Assembly: GCF_006714895.1 (NCBI RefSeq)
Contig: NZ_VFME01000001.1
Location: 2,790,001-2,854,000, forward strand
Direction of reading: 5' to 3'
DNA: 64,000 nucleotides
Source of the DNA: Gramella sp. Hel_I_59
Lineage (GTDB): Bacteria; Bacteroidota; Bacteroidia; Flavobacteriales; Flavobacteriaceae
Shown here: positions 10,195-19,790 of the stretch, in pieces
Layout of the letters: the number at the start of each line of letters is the position of its first letter
Numbering within the stretch: the first letter of the stretch is position 1
Program-made: the position numbers and the translations under genes
Notes under the pieces: generated by a model
Told to the model about the DNA's origin: nothing
Seen by the model: the letters and a program-made list of their open reading frames with translations, nothing else
Database searches by the model: none

Positions 10195-10923
10195 ATGAGT
10201 AAGAAAGTTACTCCATACAAAGACTCGCAGCTCACCAAGAAAAAGCAGGTAGAACAGATGTTCGACAATATATCTGACAACTATGATGGGCTAAACAGGG
10301 TTATTTCTATGGGAACCGATGTAAGCTGGCGAAAGAAGGTTGTTGCTGCAGTTGCTGCAACTAATCCTGATAGTATTCTTGATATTGCTACTGGAACTGG
10401 CGATCTGGCCATTCAAATGGCTAATACCGGAGCGAACAGAATCGTTGGTCTTGATCTATCTGACGGAATGTTAAGTGTAGGTCGAAAAAAGATAGCCGCT
10501 AAAGAGTTGGATGTTGAAATCGAAATGATTCAGGGAGATTCTGAAAGTTTACCGTTTGATGCTGATAGTTTTGATGCGATTACTGTTGCCTTTGGGGTTC
10601 GAAATTTTGAAAACCTGGAACTCGGCCTTTCAGAAATATTTCGTGTGTTGAAGCCTGGTGGTATTTTCGTGGTTCTGGAAACTTCAGTTCCAACAAAATT
10701 CCCTTTTAAACAAGGGTATAAGGTATATTCCTCCATGATATTACCGGCTATAGGAAAGTTATTTTCAAAGGACAAGGATGCCTACTCCTACCTAAGCGAA
10801 AGTGCTGCAAGTTTTCCTTATGGCAAGGAGTTCAACAATATTTTATCGAAAACCGGGTTTACTAATGTGAGAGACTTACCTCAAACCCTGGGAGTCTCCA
10901 CTATATACATTGCTTCAAAGTAG
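10195..10923 (+). CDS. ubiE: Demethylmenaquinone methyltransferase (MenG/UbiE)
   Basis: This SAM-dependent C-methyltransferase carries out the last step of menaquinone synthesis, demethylmenaquinone to menaquinone; Bacteroidota use menaquinone, so MenG is the expected role. Family motifs are visible: [18 protein letters not shown] at the N-terminus, the SAM site [15 protein letters not shown], and [26 protein letters not shown] chose ATG 10195 (242 aa) because the upstream in-frame TTG lies inside a -7 promoter box. porT follows immediately, with its ATG 4 bases after the stop, so the two genes are co-transcribed. Confidence 0.93.
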   Translation: MSKKVTPYKDSQLTKKKQVEQMFDNISDNYDGLNRVISMGTDVSWRKKVVAAVAATNPDSILDIATGTGDLAIQMANTGANRIVGLDLSDGMLSVGRKKIAAKELDVEIEMIQGDSESLPFDADSFDAITVAFGVRNFENLELGLSEIFRVLKPGGIFVVLETSVPTKFPFKQGYKVYSSMILPAIGKLFSKDKDAYSYLSESAASFPYGKEFNNILSKTGFTNVRDLPQTLGVSTIYIASK

Positions 10924-10927
10924 ATAC

Positions 10928-11635
10928 ATGAAGAAATTTTTTATAATTGCCCTTTTTCTATTCATTTCAAATGCTTCTTTCGCCCAATTATTTTCAGGGG
11001 AGAGCGTGGTAAATCAACCTAATATCGACAATGCTCGATGGTCCTGGGGTTATTTTCTAGGCTTTAACAGTTATGATTTTGATTTTGACTATATCGATTA
11101 TAATCCAGATCCCGTAACAGGTCAGGATTTTAGAATTGGAACTAGAACTGGTTTTAATGTAGGGTTAGTTGGAAATTTAAAATTACACAACAATTTAGAT
11201 CTTAGGTTAGAGCCTGGCGTCAACTTCAATACTAGAGATTTCCAGGCGCTCAAAGCAGATGAAAGTACCTATAGAGAAATAAGCGCGACGTATGTCCATA
11301 TTCCATTATTACTGAAATTTAACGCTAACAGGCTGAATAACTTCAGGCCTTTCGTGACCGGTGGTCTTTCTACTTCGATAAATCTAAGTAGCAATGAGAA
11401 TAATCCTGACGATAATTCTGCTGGACAATTCCGTATGAAAACCAACACATATTATTACGAAATTGGGTTTGGTATAGATCTATATTTATATTACTTCAAA
11501 CTAACGCCTTCAATTAGAGGAGTATTTGCAATTAATGACGAATTAGTGAGAGATGAAGACCCCAATAGCATATATACGGGCAACGTAGATTCAATGTCCT
11601 CAAGGGCAGTTTTTATCAACTTCACTTTCCAATAG
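10928..11635 (+). CDS. porT: PorT family outer-membrane protein of the type IX secretion system
   Basis: PorT is an outer-membrane beta-barrel protein needed for type IX secretion and gliding in Bacteroidota. The product has about 235 residues with a clear signal peptide (KKFFIIALFLFISNASFAQ) and alternating beta-barrel strands to the end (RAVFINFTFQ). The known flavobacterial order ubiE-porT supports the call, and so does the T9SS substrate at the window start. ATG 10928 is preferred over the TTG 18 bases upstream because it gives a normal signal peptide. Its 3' end overlaps the opposing SpoU methyltransferase gene by 14 bp. Confidence 0.8.
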   Translation: MKKFFIIALFLFISNASFAQLFSGESVVNQPNIDNARWSWGYFLGFNSYDFDFDYIDYNPDPVTGQDFRIGTRTGFNVGLVGNLKLHNNLDLRLEPGVNFNTRDFQALKADESTYREISATYVHIPLLLKFNANRLNNFRPFVTGGLSTSINLSSNENNPDDNSAGQFRMKTNTYYYEIGFGIDLYLYYFKLTPSIRGVFAINDELVRDEDPNSIYTGNVDSMSSRAVFINFTFQ

Positions 11636-12362
11636 ACTCCTGTCTTCGGAATTCTGCGAGGGTAATAGCCGTTGCCGTTGCCACATTGAGACTTTCAGTA
11701 TTTTGCTCCTTACCATATTGGGGAATGCTTATCTTCTGATTCACTAAATTGTGAATTTCAGAAGAAATGCCATTTGCCTCATTTCCGAAGATGACAAAAC
11801 TTTCTGATTTTAACTCACTTTGGTAAATATCGGAACCTTCTAAAAGTGTTCCATATATGGGGAAAGATTGTTTTTCAGAAATGAATTCATATAAGTCTGT
11901 ATACACAATATTTACACGGGACAGAGAACCCATACTGGCCTGTACTACTTTGGAATTAAAACAGTCTACTGTATCTCTGGAACATATAAGATCTGTGATC
12001 CCGAACCAATCGCAAAGCCTGATGATGGTCCCAAGATTTCCAGGGTCTCGAACTCCATCCAAAACTACCTTCAATCCATTTTCTGCTACCGGTAAATCTT
12101 CTCGCATTCTGAAAACTGCAAGATAATCTGGAGCAGTAGTCAGGGAGCTTATCTTGGCTAGATCGGTTGAGTTCGCCGCAAAGAAATCTCGCTCATTAAC
12201 CTCTTCTAAATTCCGGGTTCCAAACAAAGCATATAGCTCAAAATCAGATCTCAAAAACTCTTTTATCCCTTTAATTCCTTCAACAATGAATAGCTTTTCA
12301 CGAAGCCTGTGCTTTTTTTGAGAAAGACTTTTTATTAACTTAATCTGGCTTTTGCTTACCAT
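11622..12362 (-). CDS. SpoU/TrmH family RNA 2'-O-methyltransferase
   Basis: SPOUT-class RNA methyltransferase of 246 aa that transfers a methyl group from SAM to a ribose 2'-OH in rRNA or tRNA. The three SpoU motifs are present: LDGVRDPGNLGTIIRLCDWF (motif 1), FVIFGNEANGIS (motif 2) and IPQYGKEQNTESLNVATATA (motif 3). An N-terminal substrate-binding part (KHRLREKLFIVEGIKGIKEF) resembles RlmB/TsnR relatives. The exact RNA target cannot be told from sequence. The start is ATG 12362. The start region is divergent from tamL, with only about 36 bp between the two start codons. Confidence 0.85.
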   Translation of the reverse strand: MVSKSQIKLIKSLSQKKHRLREKLFIVEGIKGIKEFLRSDFELYALFGTRNLEEVNERDFFAANSTDLAKISSLTTAPDYLAVFRMREDLPVAENGLKVVLDGVRDPGNLGTIIRLCDWFGITDLICSRDTVDCFNSKVVQASMGSLSRVNIVYTDLYEFISEKQSFPIYGTLLEGSDIYQSELKSESFVIFGNEANGISSEIHNLVNQKISIPQYGKEQNTESLNVATATAITLAEFRRQESIGK

Positions 12363-12380
12363 ACAAAAAATGTATTTTTG
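12352..12380 (+). promoter_or_regulatory. Promoter of tamL (TTG-N18-TATTTTTG)
   Basis: A -33 TTG at 12352-12354 is followed after 18 bases by the -7 box TATTTTTG (12373-12380). This closely fits the Bacteroidota consensus TTTG-N19-TAnnTTTG. The promoter overlaps the first codons of the divergent SpoU gene. Confidence 0.65.
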
Positions 12381-12398
12381 AGCCCTAATCGATTATAC

Positions 12399-14957
12399 TT
12401 GACACGGCTTCTCGCAAAAATATTATTATTTTTTTTAACGACTATTCTTATCCTTAGCTGTAATGCTGTAAAAAGATTAGAAGCCGATGAAAACCTGTTG
12501 GTGAAAAATGAAATTTTCGCTAATGACGAACTAGTCAAAGATTCCAGAATTAAAAATCAGCTTTACCAAAAACCAAATACCAAATTATTGGGTTTTCCGC
12601 TTAGACTGCATTTCTACAATTTAGCACGACCTGAAATTGACAGTATCCTCACAGAGAAATTTCTTGAGAACGAATCCAGAAGAAAGCGACTTACAGCAAT
12701 ACTATCCAAAAAACAATTTGATCAATATATATATTCCAAAAAAGAGTTCAACCATTGGATCAAAAGAACTGGAGAAGCACCTGTAGTTCTAAATAAAGAG
12801 CAGGCAGATAAATCAGTTAACAGGTTAAAATCCTGGTACTGGAATAATGGATGGTTCAATGTAGAAGCAGATTACAAGGTGTTGCCTATAGAAAATAAAG
12901 ATAAACGGGCTAAAGTAGAATATTATGTCAAACCTGGAAAGCCTTACACGCTAGACTCGCTTACTACAGAAATTGCTTCGCCAGCCCTGGATAGTCTTTA
13001 CCAGTCTAACAAAACTGAAAGTGAGATCATAGCCGGTACGCAGTACAACACCCTAGATTTCAACGAGGAAAGAGATAGATTATCAGACCTTTTCAGGAAC
13101 AATGGAGTGTATAATTTTGACCAGGAATATATAAGTTTTGACGCAGATACTGTGGATACTAACCACAAGTTAAACACTACTCTAATCATAAAGAATGAGC
13201 GGAATAATATAGGAGACAGTATCACCCGAACTCCCTTCAAGATCCATACGATAAGTAAAGTAAAGATCTTTACAGATTATAGTTTCGCTAATAGAAATAT
13301 GCCGATTCTGGACAGTGCAACTTATCGGCGGTATGAGCTATTTAGTTTTGAAGACATGCGTTATAAGCCAGAAGCTGTTACCGATGCTGTTTTCATTAGA
13401 CCCGGTATGATTTATCGTGATCTTGACCGAACAAGAACCTATAATAGACTAAATTCACTGCGAGTTTTTAAGTATCCCAATATTCAGTATACTCCAGATC
13501 CTTCAGATAGCACAAACACTAAACTGATCTCTAATATATTTCTAAGTCCGCTTCCAAAGTATTCGCTTGGATTCGATTTTGATGTTTCACAAAGTAATAT
13601 TCAGAAATTCGGAATTGGATTCGGAGGATCATTTCTGATCAGAAATATTTTTGGCGGACTGGAGAACCTGGAATTATCTGGTCGCGGTAGTATTGCTTCT
13701 TCTACAGATGCGGCAGCAAGTGCAGATAAAGACCGTTTTTTCGATATTACTGAAGTTGGTGCCGATCTAAAATTGACCCTTCCGAGGATATTTTTACCTA
13801 TAGATACTGAAAGGCTTATTAAGAAATACATGGCACCTTTTACCAGTATGAGTCTTGGATTTAGCTCCCAGAGAAATATTGGCTTGGATAAGCAAACATT
13901 TTCAGGAATTTTGAATTATAACTGGAACCCCTCCAAACAGCTTACCAACAGCCTCGATTTACTCAATATCCAATACGTTAGAAATTTAAATACTGAAAAC
14001 TACTTCAATGTTTATCGGAATTCATTTGAAGAATTAAATTCTATTGCACAGCGAAGTAATTTTAACTTCAGCACTCCGGGAAGTGATTTGCAAATTCCTG
14101 AAGAAGCCGATGGATTTATAGATTATGTCATCAACGAAGACAGACCCAATACTGGTTTGGAGAATGAAGACTACCTGAACACACTGGACATTTACGAACG
14201 TAAGCTGAGACTTACTCAAAACAACCTGATCTTCGCTTCCAGTTATACTTATTTATGGAACACACGGGAAAGCCTTTACGATAAGGAATTCTCGCGTTTT
14301 AGATTCAAAATTGAAACCGCTGGAAATGTGTTATCAGCTCTATCTAATGTTTTCAATTACCCTGAAAATGATCAGGGAAATGAGAAAGTTTTAGGAGTGG
14401 CATATTCACAATATGTCAAAACTGAATTGGATTTCATCAAACACTGGGATCTTGGGAACGATCAAATATTTGCTGTTCGTGCTTTTGGAGGAATTGCCAT
14501 ACCTTATGGTAATGCAAATGATATTCCAATCACCAAAACATTCTTTGCTGGTGGACCCAATGACAATCGTGCATGGCAGGCGTATGATCTTGGTCCAGGT
14601 AGTAGCGGAAGTATTTTAGAGTTTAATGAAGCAAACCTGAAACTTGCATTCAACGGAGAATATCGCTTCGGAATATTTGATCAGTTTAAGGGTGCTTTAT
14701 TCGTAGATGTGGGAAATATCTGGAACGTTCTTGATTCCAGAACTTCAGAAGATGTAGTTTTCGAGCAGTTTTCAGATCTTGAAGAATTAGCTGTTGGTAG
14801 TGGATTTGGTCTTAGGTATGACTTTAACTTTTTTGTCTTAAGATTTGATATAGGCTTCAAAACTCATGATCCGGGACAACCTGAAGGAAATCGATGGTTT
14901 CAGGAGTATAATTTTAACCATGCTGTTTATAACGTAGGAATCAATTATCCTTTCTAA
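12399..14957 (+). CDS. tamL: TamL-type BamA/TamA-family outer-membrane lipoprotein
   Basis: This protein of about 852 aa belongs to the BamA/TamA superfamily: N-terminal POTRA-like domains and a C-terminal 16-strand barrel (Bac_surface_Ag, ending YNVGINYPF). A lipobox ILSC sits after a hydrophobic signal (LLAKILLFFLTTILILSC), which makes it the lipoprotein variant TamL of Bacteroidota, thought to work with TamB in envelope assembly. There is no in-frame ATG. The upstream TTG at 12378 lies in a perfect -7 promoter box, so I prefer the TTG at 12399, which still gives an intact signal peptide. The start remains uncertain by 7 codons. Confidence 0.8.
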   Translation: MTRLLAKILLFFLTTILILSCNAVKRLEADENLLVKNEIFANDELVKDSRIKNQLYQKPNTKLLGFPLRLHFYNLARPEIDSILTEKFLENESRRKRLTAILSKKQFDQYIYSKKEFNHWIKRTGEAPVVLNKEQADKSVNRLKSWYWNNGWFNVEADYKVLPIENKDKRAKVEYYVKPGKPYTLDSLTTEIASPALDSLYQSNKTESEIIAGTQYNTLDFNEERDRLSDLFRNNGVYNFDQEYISFDADTVDTNHKLNTTLIIKNERNNIGDSITRTPFKIHTISKVKIFTDYSFANRNMPILDSATYRRYELFSFEDMRYKPEAVTDAVFIRPGMIYRDLDRTRTYNRLNSLRVFKYPNIQYTPDPSDSTNTKLISNIFLSPLPKYSLGFDFDVSQSNIQKFGIGFGGSFLIRNIFGGLENLELSGRGSIASSTDAAASADKDRFFDITEVGADLKLTLPRIFLPIDTERLIKKYMAPFTSMSLGFSSQRNIGLDKQTFSGILNYNWNPSKQLTNSLDLLNIQYVRNLNTENYFNVYRNSFEELNSIAQRSNFNFSTPGSDLQIPEEADGFIDYVINEDRPNTGLENEDYLNTLDIYERKLRLTQNNLIFASSYTYLWNTRESLYDKEFSRFRFKIETAGNVLSALSNVFNYPENDQGNEKVLGVAYSQYVKTELDFIKHWDLGNDQIFAVRAFGGIAIPYGNANDIPITKTFFAGGPNDNRAWQAYDLGPGSSGSILEFNEANLKLAFNGEYRFGIFDQFKGALFVDVGNIWNVLDSRTSEDVVFEQFSDLEELAVGSGFGLRYDFNFFVLRFDIGFKTHDPGQPEGNRWFQEYNFNHAVYNVGINYPF

Positions 14958-14972
14958 GCCAGTTTATTTTCT

Positions 14973-14980
14973 TATTTTTG
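14973..14980 (+). promoter_or_regulatory. -7 box of fbaA promoter
   Basis: TATTTTTG matches TAnnTTTG and lies 22 bases before the fbaA ATG. The -33 region carries only TTT at the expected distance. Confidence 0.5.
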
Positions 14981-15002
14981 TGAACCTAATCAACTAAAAG
15001 TT

Positions 15003-16070
15003 ATGAGTCACAATATCAAACCGGGCGTTGCCACTGGAAAAGAAGTTCAGGAGATTTTCAATTATGCAAAAGAGAAAGGCTTTGCCCTTCCTGCTGTAAA
15101 CGTAATTGGTTCAAGTAGTGTGAATGCTGTTCTGGAAACGGCTGCTGAATTAAATTCCCCTGTAATTATCCAATTTTCTAATGGTGGTGCGCAATTTAAC
15201 GCTGGTAAAGGATTGTCGAATGAAGGAGAACAGGCTGCAATTGCCGGTGGAGTTGCTGGTGCCAAGCATGTGCACGAAATGGCAAAACTTTACGGAGTAC
15301 CAGTGATAATGCATACAGATCACTGTGCTAAAAAATTGCTTCCGTGGATCGACGGACTTTTAGATGCTAGTGAAAAACACTACGAACAATTTGGCAAACC
15401 TCTATATAGTTCTCACATGATAGATCTTTCCGAAGAACCTTTGGAAGAGAATATGGAGATCTGTAAAAAATATCTTGAGAGAATGTCCAAAATGGGAATG
15501 ACTCTGGAGATCGAACTTGGAATTACAGGTGGTGAGGAAGATGGAGTAGACAACTCTGATGTTGATGCTTCCAAACTTTATACTCAACCAGAAGAAGTTG
15601 CATATGCATATGAAGAATTAAGCAAAGTGAGTGATCAATTCACTATTGCTGCAGCTTTCGGAAATGTGCACGGTGTTTACAAACCAGGAAATGTTAAGTT
15701 GACTCCAAAGATCCTGAAGAATTCTCAGGCATATATCACGAAAAAATATAACGTAGAAGAAAATCATATTGATTTCGTTTTCCATGGTGGAAGTGGTTCT
15801 ACAGTAGAAGAAATTCGTGAAGCTATTGGATATGGCGTTATCAAAATGAATATTGATACCGATCTTCAATATGCATACCTGGAAGGAATTCGTGATTACA
15901 TGGGATCTAAAAAGGATTACCTGGCTACACAAATTGGAAATCCTGATGGGGACGATGTACCTAACAAGAAATATTACGATCCACGTAAATGGGTTAGAGA
16001 GGGTGAATTAACTTTCAAGACTCGTTTAAAGAAAGCTTTTGAGGACCTTAATAACGTAAATACTTTATAA
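15003..16070 (+). CDS. fbaA: Fructose-bisphosphate aldolase, class II
   Basis: Zn-dependent aldolase that interconverts fructose 1,6-bisphosphate with dihydroxyacetone phosphate and glyceraldehyde 3-phosphate in glycolysis and gluconeogenesis. At 355 aa it has the length of the long class IIA (E. coli FbaA-like) type. Metal and substrate motifs are MHTDHCAKKLLPW, the ELGITGGEEDGV stretch, FGNVHGVYKPGNVKL, and the phosphate-binding VFHGGSGSTVEEI with INIDTD-like KMNIDTDLQYA. It starts with ATG 15003 and is followed by its own terminator. Confidence 0.95.
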   Translation: MSHNIKPGVATGKEVQEIFNYAKEKGFALPAVNVIGSSSVNAVLETAAELNSPVIIQFSNGGAQFNAGKGLSNEGEQAAIAGGVAGAKHVHEMAKLYGVPVIMHTDHCAKKLLPWIDGLLDASEKHYEQFGKPLYSSHMIDLSEEPLEENMEICKKYLERMSKMGMTLEIELGITGGEEDGVDNSDVDASKLYTQPEEVAYAYEELSKVSDQFTIAAAFGNVHGVYKPGNVKLTPKILKNSQAYITKKYNVEENHIDFVFHGGSGSTVEEIREAIGYGVIKMNIDTDLQYAYLEGIRDYMGSKKDYLATQIGNPDGDDVPNKKYYDPRKWVREGELTFKTRLKKAFEDLNNVNTL

Positions 16071-16080
16071 ATAATTTTTC

Positions 16081-16117
16081 AAAACAGTCTTTTTCTTCGG
16101 AATCAGACTGTTTTTTA
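16081..16117 (+). terminator. Terminator after fbaA
   Basis: ACAGTCT (16084-16090) pairs with AGACTGT (16105-16111) across a 14-base loop and is followed by six T. Confidence 0.75.
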
Positions 16118-16160
16118 TTGCCATAAATTTGACAACCCTGACGATTAAAATTTGAAAGAA

Positions 16161-17018
16161 ATGGCTTGGTTTAAAAGAACACAAAAAGGGATTCAAACTC
16201 CTACTGAAGATAAGAAAGATGTCCCTAAAGGCTTGTGGTACAAGTCACCAACCGGGAAGATCGTAGATGCTGAACAATTGGAAAGCAATTTTTATGTAAG
16301 TCCGGAAGATGGATACCACGTAAGAATTGGTAGCAATGAGTATTTCAAAATTCTCTTTGATGACAACAATTTCAAGGAACTTGATAAGAATGTTACTTCC
16401 AAGGATCCTTTAAATTTTGAGGATACTAAGAAATACACAGAAAGACTTAAAGCTGCGCAGGAAAAGACTGGTTTAACAGATGCAGTACGAACTGCTGTTG
16501 GAAAATCTAAAGGAAAAGACCTGGTGATCGCTTGTATGGATTTTAAATTCATTGGTGGATCTATGGGTTCTGTTGTAGGAGAAAAAATTGCTCGAGCAGC
16601 AGATTATGCACTACAGAATAAAATTCCGTTTATGATCATCTCCAAATCTGGAGGTGCCAGAATGCAGGAAGCTGCACTATCATTGATGCAACTTGCAAAA
16701 ACTTCAGTGAAGTTAGCTCAACTTGCCAATGCACAAATTCCTTATATATCCCTTGCTACCGATCCTACAACTGGAGGAACTACGGCGAGTTTCGCTATGT
16801 TAGGAGATATTAATATCTCTGAACCAGGAGCTCTAATAGGATTTGCAGGACCAAGAGTTGTAAAGGATACGACCGGTAAAGATCTTCCAAAGGATTTCCA
16901 GACTTCAGAATTTCTGAAAGAAAAAGGGTTTTTAGACTTTATCACACATAGATCTGAATTAAAAAATAAGGTGAATTTATACCTTGATCTAATTCAGAAT
17001 CAACCAGTGAGAAAATAG
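16161..17018 (+). CDS. accD: Acetyl-CoA carboxylase carboxyltransferase subunit beta, without zinc ribbon cysteines
   Basis: AccD is the beta half of the carboxyltransferase that moves the carboxyl group from biotin to acetyl-CoA, the first step of fatty acid synthesis. The crotonase-like core is clear: [54 protein letters not shown] and GFAGPRVV. The N-terminal segment aligns with the usual zinc ribbon ([19 protein letters not shown]) but contains no cysteine at all; the first Cys is in VIACMDF. I recall the same loss in other flavobacterial AccD proteins, which would need checking. ATG 16161 is preferred to a TTG 9 bases upstream. A bidirectional terminator follows. Confidence 0.93.
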   Translation: MAWFKRTQKGIQTPTEDKKDVPKGLWYKSPTGKIVDAEQLESNFYVSPEDGYHVRIGSNEYFKILFDDNNFKELDKNVTSKDPLNFEDTKKYTERLKAAQEKTGLTDAVRTAVGKSKGKDLVIACMDFKFIGGSMGSVVGEKIARAADYALQNKIPFMIISKSGGARMQEAALSLMQLAKTSVKLAQLANAQIPYISLATDPTTGGTTASFAMLGDINISEPGALIGFAGPRVVKDTTGKDLPKDFQTSEFLKEKGFLDFITHRSELKNKVNLYLDLIQNQPVRK

Positions 17019-17041
17019 TTAGACATTTCAGTTTACAGAAT

Positions 17042-17076
17042 AAAAAAACGACCTGATCTCTCAGGTCGTTTTTTTT
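17042..17076 (+). terminator. Bidirectional terminator between accD and the HMA gene
   Basis: A perfect 10-bp stem AACGACCTGA / TCAGGTCGTT (17047-17070, loop TCTC) has a run of A on its left and eight T on its right. It serves both converging genes. Confidence 0.9.
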
Positions 17077-17093
17077 GTTTCTGTACTTCAGCA

Positions 17094-17459
17094 TTAATCG
17101 ATCTTTCCTGAAACATGATCTTCTCTAACTTCTGGATCACGATACTTGCAACAATCATCAAGCTTAGCATAAGCTTCATCTGTAGCTTTCAAGTGATCAA
17201 GGTCATGACCAGCCTCTAATATATTACCTTGAATCGTTTTAAGATCTGTTTTATTTTCATTGAAGATCAACTGTAATTCCTGAGTTTCTAAGTTCCAATC
17301 GGCAAATTTGACACCCTTCGATGTTATACCTGCTTTCTCGATTCTATCCTTGCACATCATACAAACACCATCCACTTGAAATGACGCCTTTGCATTGCGA
17401 TCCTGAGCAAACATGCTGGTAGAACCTATCATAAAAATTAATAATACTAAGTATTTCAT
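17094..17459 (-). CDS. Secreted heavy-metal-associated (HMA) domain protein
   Basis: This is a 121-aa periplasmic protein with a signal peptide (KYLVLLIFMIGSTSMFAQ). It has an HMA-like fold with the metal motif VCMMCKDRIEKA in place of the usual MxCxxC, and a C-terminal DDCCKYRDPE motif that could add a metal site. Its start lies 10 bp behind the stop of the TonB receptor gene, so the two are one operon. Together with the upstream HYC_CC_PP gene this suggests copper or another soft metal as the ligand. The metal is inferred from context; no transporter ATPase is in the window. Confidence 0.8.
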   Translation of the reverse strand: MKYLVLLIFMIGSTSMFAQDRNAKASFQVDGVCMMCKDRIEKAGITSKGVKFADWNLETQELQLIFNENKTDLKTIQGNILEAGHDLDHLKATDEAYAKLDDCCKYRDPEVREDHVSGKID

Positions 17460-17469
17460 ATTCTTTTGT

Positions 17470-19704
17470 TTAATTCAATTTAAATCTAAATCCTGCGTAG
17501 TATAAATTACCAAAAACGGGACCATAAACGAGGGTTGAGTCAAAATAATCTCCAAAGGGATCTTCCGCAGCAAGAATTGGTCGATCCTGTCTAACATTCG
17601 TAATGTTTTCTCCTCCAATATAAACCTCGAATCTACCTGAAAAAACCCTGGTTATTTGTGCGTTTAGTGTACTTAATGATGGCGAATATTCTCCTACCTG
17701 GAACTCCTCCGGATTTGTGGCTGTAGACGGAAATCTTTGTTCCCCGAGCCAATTATAGGTAGCGTCAAACTTCCACTGACTATTATTTTTTATTCTAGTT
17801 TCATAGGAAAGATTCGCAAAGACTCTATGTTCTGGAATAAGGGGCTTGATCTTAGTTCCAGTCTGGTACTTAGTTTTTACATCGTAAAATTTATATGCCA
17901 TTCTTAGATCGAGGCGCTCTGCAGGATTATAGCTTAATTCAGCCTGAAAACTGTTAGCATAGCTTTCCCCTTTCAGGTTATAAAAACTTATTTCCTGTGG
18001 GTTTTCCCAGTCAACTACCACCTGGTTCTGAAAGTCCGTACGATAATAATCAAAAATCAGCTCTGCTTTTCTACTGAAAATGTTGAAACCCTGCATATAT
18101 GAAATTCCGTAATTCCAGGCGATCTCAGGATCCAAACCATAAATATCTCCACTAGAACTTCTTTGAATATTGATCTCCCGGGAAGACGCGAATAGATTTT
18201 GATTTTCAGCAAAAATATTGGCAGCACGTTTGCCACGACCAAATGATGCTCTCAACGCCGATTTTGCCCAAGGTCGATACCTCGCATGAACTCTTGGAGT
18301 TAGAAAGAAACCAAGCCGATTATGATAATCTGCACGCACTCCTGCGGTAAGATTTAGCTTGTCCATATCGTCAAAGTTATATTCGAAAAAACCACCTACA
18401 GAATTATCTTTACGAACGTAATCTGTATCTTCTACTAGCTCATCATAAGAATCCTGAGTAAAATCAAGACCAGTCTTGATCTTGTGTCTGGAGTCACTTA
18501 TAATACTATTATAAATGATATTAGAATAAATACTATTATGCTCTATATCATAAACTCTTAGACCAAAATAGGAATCCTGCTGATGATTGCTCACCGCTAA
18601 TTGCATTCCAATACTCTGCCACGGAAGTTCTGGATTTACATATCCTAGTTTTCCTGAAAACTCATAACGTTGCGTATTAATCTCACTTCCCCAGGCATTT
18701 GTGGTTAATTTATCTGTATCAGGATCGAAATCGAGCTCTCCGGTTTGCTTTTCATCATTAAGATAGCGGAAATTCATAAATGCCACGATCCCGTTCTCGT
18801 TGTCAATATATTGCCAGCGATTCATCAAATTGATCTGATTATACAAGGGCATATCCAGGAAGTTATCGTTATTAACATCATGCTCTTCCTGTTGCGAGTT
18901 TCCGTGAACAAAGATTCCTGTACTCCACTTCTTATTCAGTTGAGTATTATAATGAGTGTTAAGTTCCAGGCGCTTACTGCTGGCACCATAAAGGTTTACA
19001 AATAGTTTATCTGAATTTGCAGGTTTCTGAAGTTCAGCGTTGATCTGGCCGGCAATACTTTCATAACCATTAACCACACTACCCGCTCCTTTAGTAATCT
19101 GAATACTCTCCACCCATGTTCCCGGCGTGAAGGAAAGTCCGTAAGCCTGAGCGGCTCCTCTAACCGATGGAATATTTTCAGTAGCGATCAATATATAAGG
19201 ACTGGTTAATCCAAGCATCTTTATTTGCCGGGTTCCCGAAATAGCATCAGCAAAATTGACGTCTATGGAAGGATTGGTTTCAAAACTTTCGGAAAGGTTA
19301 CAACAGGCTGCTTTTAAAAGTTCATCACTGCTAATATTCATGACATTCGTAGACTCCAGATAAGATCTTGAAGTAGCTTTTTTACGAGAAACCAGGTCTA
19401 CTTCATCAAGGTTTGCTGAAGGACTTAGTTCATGAATAAAATTATCCCGATTGTTCTTTATACTAAGAGTATCTGATTTATAGCCCATAAAACTAATGAT
19501 CAGCTTATTGTATTCCTTTTTATACGGAATTGAAAATTCACCGTTGAAGTCGGTTATGGTTCCAACTTCGGTATTTAGCCAGTAGACATTTGCTCCAGGA
19601 ACAGGCATTTCTGTTCCCAGTTCCTGTACTCTACCACTGAAAGTATCCTGTGAAAAGATTACCGCAGGGAGTAGTAATAAAATGAGAGATTGTATGATTT
19701 TCAT
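17470..19704 (-). CDS. TonB-dependent outer-membrane receptor, metal-linked type
   Basis: This receptor of about 744 aa has a signal peptide, a carboxypeptidase-regulatory-like beta-sandwich (residues ~20-105), a plug domain (~115-230) and a 22-strand barrel ending in YYAGFRFKLN. The plug carries the unusual double cysteine AACCNLSESFETNPSID, which I associate with metal-type flavobacterial receptors next to HMA proteins. The TonB system would energise uptake of a metal or metal complex across the outer membrane. The real start is the ATG at 19704; the codon before it is TTG. It is co-transcribed with the HMA gene downstream. Confidence 0.85.
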   Translation of the reverse strand: MKIIQSLILLLLPAVIFSQDTFSGRVQELGTEMPVPGANVYWLNTEVGTITDFNGEFSIPYKKEYNKLIISFMGYKSDTLSIKNNRDNFIHELSPSANLDEVDLVSRKKATSRSYLESTNVMNISSDELLKAACCNLSESFETNPSIDVNFADAISGTRQIKMLGLTSPYILIATENIPSVRGAAQAYGLSFTPGTWVESIQITKGAGSVVNGYESIAGQINAELQKPANSDKLFVNLYGASSKRLELNTHYNTQLNKKWSTGIFVHGNSQQEEHDVNNDNFLDMPLYNQINLMNRWQYIDNENGIVAFMNFRYLNDEKQTGELDFDPDTDKLTTNAWGSEINTQRYEFSGKLGYVNPELPWQSIGMQLAVSNHQQDSYFGLRVYDIEHNSIYSNIIYNSIISDSRHKIKTGLDFTQDSYDELVEDTDYVRKDNSVGGFFEYNFDDMDKLNLTAGVRADYHNRLGFFLTPRVHARYRPWAKSALRASFGRGKRAANIFAENQNLFASSREINIQRSSSGDIYGLDPEIAWNYGISYMQGFNIFSRKAELIFDYYRTDFQNQVVVDWENPQEISFYNLKGESYANSFQAELSYNPAERLDLRMAYKFYDVKTKYQTGTKIKPLIPEHRVFANLSYETRIKNNSQWKFDATYNWLGEQRFPSTATNPEEFQVGEYSPSLSTLNAQITRVFSGRFEVYIGGENITNVRQDRPILAAEDPFGDYFDSTLVYGPVFGNLYYAGFRFKLN

Positions 19705-19790
19705 CAATTGAATTTTGATTTTTGATAATAATTAAAGTACCCTCCGCCAGTCTTACTGCGGAAAGTGATAATTCTATTAAAAATCTAAAT

